Assembly: GCA_949825065.1 (NCBI GenBank)
Contig: OX463862.1
Coordinates: 12,705,592 to 12,769,591, forward strand
Length of the DNA: 64,000 nt
Reading direction: 5' to 3'
DNA from: Odontocerum albicorne
Lineage: Eukaryota > Arthropoda > Insecta > Trichoptera > Odontoceridae
The first letter of the stretch is position 1. Every line of letters begins with the position of its first letter. The notes beneath the pieces are model-generated. The model saw only the letters and a program-made list of their open reading frames with translations. It searched no databases and had not been told where the DNA came from. This document shows, one piece after another, positions 46,401 to 55,400 of this stretch. A program made the position numbers and the translations under genes.

Positions 46401-49400
46401 TATTCTAGTTTAAAATATGGACATGATCTTTTTTGAGTGAACAATTCTACTTTAATTCTTTTTGATTGAACAGGTCTGGGACATGATGTTTTTTGTTCGA
46501 TTTAAAAAATATGTTACGATAAATAATCAAAAAATAATTGGGTAGAGTAATTTATTTTTATTTTAATCAAATAGAATAAGTAAAGTGTTACAAAATAAGA
46601 AGAAATATTACTATAAAACTATGAATATATGTAGGTAGATAAAGCTGTATAATGGCATTACACTGCACGTACGATTTAAAACTGACAGTTGCTGGTGAAC
46701 TGGTATGAAGTTAGACACAATCGGAAATCTATGATTGGTCAATTTGGACATGGTCTTTTTTGATTGGTTTGAAGCCTGGACAAGATTCTTTTTGAAAAAA
46801 TACTTTTTTTTATTATGATTTATGTGTTATTTTTTCATTAAAATGAAAATGTTCAACGGCTCCGTACCATCGATAAGAAAAAATCTGCTTTATTAACTCA
46901 TTTTTTGTATTCGATGGACATGATCTTTTTTTAATGTTACCTCCTCATATGAGTATGTATGCCCCAGTATCCGATGGACATGATCTTTTTTTAATGTTAC
47001 CTCCTCATATGAGTATGTATGCCCCAGTATCCGATGGACATGATCTTTTTTTAATGTTACCTCCTCATATGAGTATGTATGCCCCAGTATCCGATGGACA
47101 TGATCTTTTTTTAATGTTACCTCCTCATATGAGTATGTATGCCCCAGTATCCGATGGACATGATCTTTTTTTAATGTTACCTCCTCATATGAGTATGTAT
47201 GCCCCAGTATCCGATGGACATGATCTTTTTTTAATGTTACCTCCTCATATGAGTATGTATGCCCCAGTATCCGATGGACATGATCTTTTTTTAATGTTAC
47301 CTCCTCATATGAGTATGTATGCCCCAGTCAAAATACGAAACTAAGGATTGCAGCTTAAAGTGTCTTTCAGAGTTGTTGCCGTCTTCAATTGGCATAAAAG
47401 ATGGCTGTACAGCATCGGTACAAAGACTGTAAAATAGGTGGATGACTGCTGCTTAATCTACGAAGTTTTTTGTTTGCTTCTTGCGTTTTCGGTGAAGAGA
47501 TTTTTCTTTGGCAGGTAGAAATTTGTCTAAATAAAAACACAGTAAACGTTCCAGTAGATAAGAAAATATTTTTTTCTGTTTTCCGTTCCTTATGTTCAGT
47601 CCATCGCTTATCGTAAGTCCCTTGATCCGACTGCGTATGCCATCACAGCTTGCAAAAGCCACGCACACCACACGCTGTCCGCACGTAGGGGGTGTCCGAT
47701 CATCTATAGCAGTGCTTCCCATTACTTTCATGTAACGGCCCCCTAAATCTGAAGTAATTAATTCCCGCCCCCCCCCCAAAAAAAACATTTTTTTTATAGT
47801 TGAAGATTTATTTGGCAATAATTATTACAATTAAAATACACATATTTATATTCAACACAAAATTATAGGAACTTGCTTAAAAACTTTTTTTTAAATAAAA
47901 ACTATACTCACATGAAACAATTTAATACTCACATGAATATTTGTACTTTGTACTGAATATTTTCGCGACCCCCACGAGAAATCCCGCGGCCCCCAATTTG
48001 GGAAGCACTGATCTATAGTCATTACGACAGATGATATATTACAATACAACAGTACACCATAATAATTTCAAAATCAATTTTACAAAATAAATTTACGAGT
48101 ACGAGTCAAGGTTAAAATTGCAATAAAGAATGCAGCAACATTTTAGTCAATTTTATAAATATCGTAATTTATTGATTGTTCGATTTCAGAAATATTTTTA
48201 TACATTTATACAAGCAGCTCATAACAATACATACTACCTTGATCAAAAAGTTTTAGGACCGGCCACCGTGTGGCGCTGTCAGTCACGCGATTGAAATTCT
48301 TTTTTTTTTTGTTAGGTTACCACATCTATCATTGACACTTCCCTCTAAATTTCAGCGTCATAGCTTGACATTTGTAAAAATTACGATGTACTGAGTACAT
48401 CTACTTTTGTGCGTGTTTTCCATTTTTTACAAGTTCGAAAATGGCATCAACTGTGCATCAACACGAGTTTGCATTAAATTTTGTGTGAAAAACGGATTTA
48501 ACGGTCCGCAGACCTTGGAAATGTTGGAGAAGTGTTTTTCGGTGGCACGAATGCTTCAGAAGTGGTTGTGAGTCAGTCGAGTGTGACGAACGCAGTGGCA
48601 GTCGAAAACCGATGAAAACATCGATAAAATCAAAGAAATGTTGGCCGAAAACCGCAAATTGACCATCAGAAAGCTGGCAGAGGACTTGAACATCGCTTAT
48701 GGATCCGCTCAAGACATTTTGGTTAGTGATTTGGGCCTCAGACGTGTCGCTGCAAAACTAGTGCCGAAAGACCTCAATTTCATGCAAAAAAAGGACCGCG
48801 TTGAAATCGCAAAAAACATGATTTCCATGAGTTTTTGACCAAAAACAACACGAATACTATCTAGCAGACTTCGAATTCACCTGACCTGGCTCCCTGCGAC
48901 TTTTTCCTGTTCAACCGACTTAAAAAACTGCTTCGCGGAACGCGTTACAGCACCCGAGAGGATGTCATGAAAAAATCGAAGACGGCTCTGATGGACATAC
49001 CGAAAATTGAGTACCAGGGGTGTTTCGAGGATTGGATCAAGCGCTGGCGTAAGTGCGTTGCAGTCGATGGGGAGTACTTTGAAGGGGACCATATCGATTT
49101 TGATGAATAAGCTTGTATTTTCGATTTTATGAATAAAGTCCTAAAACTTTTTGATCAAGGTAGTAATCTCATCAATTTTTCGAGAAACTTTTGATCTTCT
49201 CTCTTCATCCAGATTATTTTCAATTAGAATTTTAACATCTTTTTCAAAATGTTAAATAATTTCATTAGTGTTAATTCTTGAAAAATCCTTTTTTTATCTG
49301 TCGTGTCACATAATGGTGGATTTTAGTCCATTTTGTGGAAATCTTCATATGTATTACAATTTTAAAATATTCCAAATATGAATTTTTTTTTATTAAGCGA

Positions 49401-52400
49401 ATTTGAGTATGTGTGTACTTAATGTTTTCAATTACCAAATTCAGACCTTTCATTTGGCGAACAAGACTGTTGTAGTTATTTATCCCCCTACCTGCATTGA
49501 GTTGTCGGACATAGTCCCTGCGCAGTGGCAGAGCCAGGTCCTGTATGGTGAGGGTGATAAGTTGCAGAGTGGGTGATGGAACTCCTTCCACCTGGATACG
49601 TTGCACCTCGTAAAGACATGCTTGCCGTCGGTGAGCTGGAAATAAGCATAATACATTATTAAATGGCAAAATCTCTGTTTTTCCATTTAGTCCCTTACAG
49701 GCCTTTCTTGGAAGAGAGAAAGAAGTTGATGATGAACATGGTTCAAATATGTTTCGAGGTATTTGTGTTTCTTCATATAGTTGTACAAGGTTTTTTTGGA
49801 GTGATGCCGTATGGTTTGGCTCATCATGTCAACATTTTGGAGTGATGCCGTATGGTTTGGCTCATGATGTCAACATTTTGGAGTTGAGCCATATGGTTTG
49901 ACTCATGATGCCAACATTTTGGAGTGATGCCGTATGGTTTGGCTCATGATGCCAACATTTTGAAAACGTTGTAGTTTTCATCTTCGGGGTTTGTTTGTAT
50001 TCAACTTTCCCATATAACACAACACAGTTGGATAAACTTACATCTGTCGAGAATTGTCAATGTTAAATAATGTCGGCTGTCATGTCAGTATGAAGATTTG
50101 AAAATATAATTTATGAAACTGTAGATGCTGAGTTTTTTCTCAATAAATGAATATCAGTGCCCCAGGGCACCAAGGCGCACACTTTAAAAACCTCTGGTAT
50201 ACAATGTTGTGAGATCAATAATTTTTGTTCTGGAAATGGAAAAAAATATTACGATGGAAATGGTGATAAAATATTATATACACTCACTGGCTAGCAAAAG
50301 CAATCTTTCTCCTTCTGCCTGTTCTGTGGAGCCGCTGAATTCTATGGTAGAAGCGCACAGGTTCAAAGCTTGACTAGCCTGGAACATTAATAATACATAA
50401 ACGTCAATTGAAAGCTTGACTAGCCTGGAACATTAACGATACATAAACGTTAATTGAAAGGATTATGTTATTTTACAGTGCAATCGTACATTCGTAGGAA
50501 AAGTGGATTCAAAGAACTGTCCTCTGGGAGGAAAGAAACCCCTCTTCTGCTGGCATCACACCAGAAAAGGATAGCAGTAACACCGATGGAAGGTCAGATA
50601 CAACAGAAAGAGATTTTTTTTTAATTACATGAGAAAGTAACCAATTAAAAAAAATATTATCTTACTATAGAAGGCCTTAAAAGATTTAGAAAGTCGTCAA
50701 ATTTCTCTCAGAAATTGGAGAAAGTTGTTAAACTATCCCTTGTCACCACTAAGTCCGAGAAGTCGATTGGGTCGAAAGTAATTTCAAGTATAGTGTTAAT
50801 ACTTAACTGTTTCTGAAGGGTCTTTCAAATTGAGCTTTTTTTTTTAATTCTTGGATAATACACAGATGGCGTCGCGAACTTGCCTGGGTCTTGTGACATT
50901 TGAGAAGTGTAATGTATGTCATTTATAAAAATGGAGTCGTATACAATTCGACAACGCATTCAAATTGCTGAATTATTTTATGTATTGTAATCTCCGGAAA
51001 CGATGATGTTAATTGGCCACCAAGATCATGTGATCTGACACCATAGGACTGTTTTCTCTGGGGTTGCGTGAAAAGCCAGGTGTATAAGAATGACTCCCGA
51101 TCAATTCCTGAGCTGTAGGACGAAATTATTCGCATTATTGGCGAGTTAGAACCGCAATTATGCCAAAATATCATCGAAAATTTTGACAAAAGAGCGGACA
51201 ACTGTGGAGCTGCAAGAGGTGGACATTTGGCGGATATTGTGTTTTTGTGTGTAAATGTCATACATTATACTTCAATCACAGATAAAAAGTTTTTTGAAAT
51301 CAAAGCAAATTGCGTGTTTTATTCAAGAATTTTAAAAATTTTACTAAAAAATCCGCTCAATTTGAAAAACCCTTTACTTATTTACCTGTGAAATGACTGT
51401 ATTCTGTTTAGCAACCTCTTCCAACAATTCCTTCACTTTCTGCCTGGTGTCTATCGCCGCCAGTTTCTCCGCTTTTCTCTTCTCCTCCCCGTCTCTGTCC
51501 GCCTCCCTGGGCACCGGCTGCTCCTCGTTCCTCACAATGCGGATGGGTGTAGCAGGTTGAGAGCCCTATAATAATAGAATAAAAAGACTAATATAGGAAA
51601 ATAAATTACAAATTTTAGGAAAATAAATTACAAATTTTAGGAAAATAAATTACAAATTTTGAAACATCAAATTCAATTGATAATTTTTTTTAATATTATA
51701 TATTTTGATGTTGAAACAGGTTAAAATTAATTGAATACATATATGCGAGTCGTTTAGTATCAAAAACAGCAATCTGTCAATTTTGCGTGAATTGAGTTAA
51801 AACCAAAGAAATGTTCCTATTGTAAAACTAGACAATTTTAAATGTTAACATGGTAACAAAAACAACAATAAACCTTATACTATATTGTTGTTTTTATTAC
51901 CATGTAAACATTTAAAATTGTGTAATATTACAATAGGAACATTTCCTCGGTTTTAACTCAATTCACGCAAAATCGACAGATTGCTGTTTTTGATACTAAA
52001 CGACTCATGTGTATACCAACACGCCGTCTCCCTGTTGGACGTAGCCATAGAAGAGGACGTAGCCAGACAACATTTTCTTATCGCGACACACATAATTTAC
52101 CTCTTCTACATTCATACACCTCCTACGATTTCTCTGACTTTTTACATTTCCTTCTTTCATCATTTGATCCAACCATACTTTCCTTAGTCTTCCTCTACAT
52201 ACATATACCATCGCACTATATCCCGTTTGAAGTAGGCAGACAGGATGAATCTCCATATCTTTGTCTCATTCACACTTATACATCTCGTCGTGCATGCTCT
52301 TGTTTGTCGTGCTATTTATCTTTATCTCGGTCAAAATTTCTCAACTATATTCTTCCATTCTCTCCTTGGTCTTCCTCCTCCTCCTCACAAGTAATTAATT

Positions 52401-55400
52401 CCAGACATATTATATTTGTTTTGTAAGTCTTTCAGAAATCATCATACCATCTCAGTATTCCTTTCTCGATTCTATTTATCACATCCGACTCTAACCAACA
52501 GTTATCTTAAATCCCAACATTGCCTACTCATCATACATTGTAATACCATAACTCAATTAAATCATAGAAACAACAAAACAAGCCCAGGATCCAACACACC
52601 CCTTATACAATCACCAGTCAGCAATATCAAGACACTCCTTATACAGGGTGGAGCAGAGGAAACACATGTTTTTTGAATGGCTAGTATTTTGCAAAGAGAG
52701 GAAACTCATGTTTTTCATTTAAGCGTAACATTGTTTATTTTCAAGATAATTTTTGGACTAATATAGTACAGGTAAATGGAGTAATAATATTGCATCTTTA
52801 AATTAATTGTGAAAAATAATGTCAGGCAAGTGCTGCCCTTCTTCGCCCACTGAAAGATTCTATTCATCAAGAAATGGAAGGAATACCATAAGAAATGTTT
52901 GTGAGAGTGATGCGTAACTTTCAAGGGAGGCTGCAGATATGTGACCGCGAAGAAGGGTAACACTTGCCTGACATTATTTTTCACAATTAATTTAAAGGTG
53001 CAATATTATTACTCCATTTACCTGTATTAATTAAAAAATTATCTTGAAAATAAACAATGTTACGCTTAAATGAAAAACATGCGTTTCCTCTCTTTGCAAG
53101 ATACTAGCCATTCAAAAAACATGCGTTTCCTCTGCGCCACCCTGTATTATCACCAGTCAGCAATATTAAGATACTCATATAATCACCAGTCAGCAATGTC
53201 AAGACACTCCTTATATAATCACCTGTCAGCAATATCAAGACACTCCTTATATAATCACCAGTCGACTATATCAAGACACTCCTTATATAATCACCAGTCG
53301 ACTATATCAAGACACTCCTTATATAATCACCAGTCACCAATATCAAGACACTCCTTATATAATCACCAGTCAACTATATCAAGACACTCCTTATATAATC
53401 ACCAGTCAACTATATCAAGACACTCCTTATATAATCACCAGTCACCAATATCAAGACACTCCTTATATAATCACCAGTCAACTATATCAAGACACTCCTT
53501 ATATAATCACTAGTCAGCAGTATCAAGACACTCCTTATATAATCACCAGTCAGCAATATCAAGACACTCCTTATATAATCACCAGTCAACTATATCAAGA
53601 CACTCCTTATATAATCACCAGTCACTAATATCAAGACATTCCTTATATAATCACCAGTCAACTATATCAAGACACTCTTTATATAATCACCAGTCAGCAA
53701 TATCAAGATTAAAATCCAGGAATACTTTTATGAAAAGAGCACAACTGAGGATTTCTCCAGATAAAATGCATTTTCTGAAATGGAAAGAAAAAATCACCCG
53801 GCGACTGGATGAAGCTCTGGGAAAAGATGGCACCTGCAGACCAACTGCCTTGACCTACTTAGAGAGCTTTTAATAGATTCCGAGTAGGGGTGACCAGATG
53901 CAAGGTGAACATGGAGAGAGACGGGGAGCATTCTTGAGCAAAAATAGCACCAATGTGATTGTGGGAATATATAGGACTCCCGATGTTTGGACAACACATG
54001 TTGGTTTGTCCAAACATCGGGACAACATGCTCTGCACAGGGCGTAATTTATGTAAATCAGAGGTGGCCATACCGTAGCGCATTGGATGATTACAAGTGGC
54101 GCATTGCATCCTTGCGCCCACTTATTCTTTTAAAATAGACGTCATAACTGAATCCATATTCATATTTTCAACACCAAAGTGCTCTCAGTTCAAACCAAAC
54201 ATTAAAAGACTAGCGAAATCCAAACAGGCTCAAAAGTTTCAATAAAGGTAAGTAATGTTTATGTGCTGTAATAGATATTGTTTTTCATACAATTATTAAA
54301 TCATTTAAAAATGTTAATTATGTTTATAAGCATACTTTTATTTAAAAGATTATTAAGCATATGGTATGCCAGGACTTCTTCTAGTGAGTAGAGAGAACAG
54401 ACAACTCCAAGTTCCAAGCTGATCTCGCTATCAGTGCTTCATCTCTCACTCAGAGCTTTCTCTCTCTCACCACATCCAACAACTGTGGTCCAGAATTATC
54501 TTCACCAAACGAGACTCTCCGGCAGCTATAGCACCATCAGTGGGGTCCACGACAGGGATCACCCTCTCGTCCAAGAGATCATTTCTGACTCTTGTTAATT
54601 GGTGCTCCAATAAACGTGTGTCTTTTGAAATGGCGTAAATTAATTAATAAGAATTGCGTGATTGAGTTATTCCTTTTCCTCCCCTAAGCGAAGCAGATCC
54701 TTGCTTGATCTTGTTAATTGGTGCTCCAATAAACGTGTCTTTTGAAATGGCGTAAATTAATTAATAAGAATTGCGTGATTGAGTTATTCCTTTTCCTCCG
54801 CTAAGCGAAGCAGATCCTACCCTTATCCCTATTTTACAACCCCAAACGTGAACGTAAGAAAGTAAAAAAAGTGCTTGTGTTGTATGGCGCATCTGAACTC
54901 GTTTGTGAAAAAATTGGCACATGGTATGCAAAAGGTTGGCCACTCCTGATGTAAATGATAGGGGTGATCTCTGTTAACTCCTACTGAAAACTCCTTGAAA
55001 AAGTAAAAATTTATTAGTGATTTTAGTTCATAAAGCATTCACTTAAATATCTTTCGAGTGAAAAATAAATAATACCTGTGAGCAAATACAGTTTTTACCC
55101 TTGGTACTCCATTACAAAATCTGTACGCACATTCTGTTATAATCGAACCTTGGTGAATCGTATCTGAATAAAGCACATACCTGGTTTTGCTGTTTTCTGT
55201 AGAAGCTCACAGTGTGTACGAGTGGTTTTCCTCCTTCGAGGGTGGCCTCATTATCCACCTTGGCAGGGTGTCTGGGTGGGGGAGTCTTCAGGGGAGACTT
55301 GAATCTCTGCTCCTCGTGGTGGGAGTTCAGTTCGGAGCCTTTCTTGTAATGGAAGCTGTGCGATGGCAACGCAGCATTTACATTCTGCAAAAATCAAATC

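Noticed and set aside
46934..47344. 136-residue ORF
   Set aside because: Product of the 60-bp array derived from the end of element X.
47453..47818. 121-residue minus-strand ORF as a gene
   Set aside because: Its N-terminal third is hAT-like MITE sequence, and the remainder has no recognised domain or splice context.
52715..52984. 89-residue ORF
   Set aside because: Lies wholly within the arms and loop of the foldback element.
53070..53513. 147-residue ORF of repeated YNHQST units, and the array as a possible CRISPR
   Set aside because: A head-to-tail 36-bp minisatellite with no spacers, in a eukaryotic intron.
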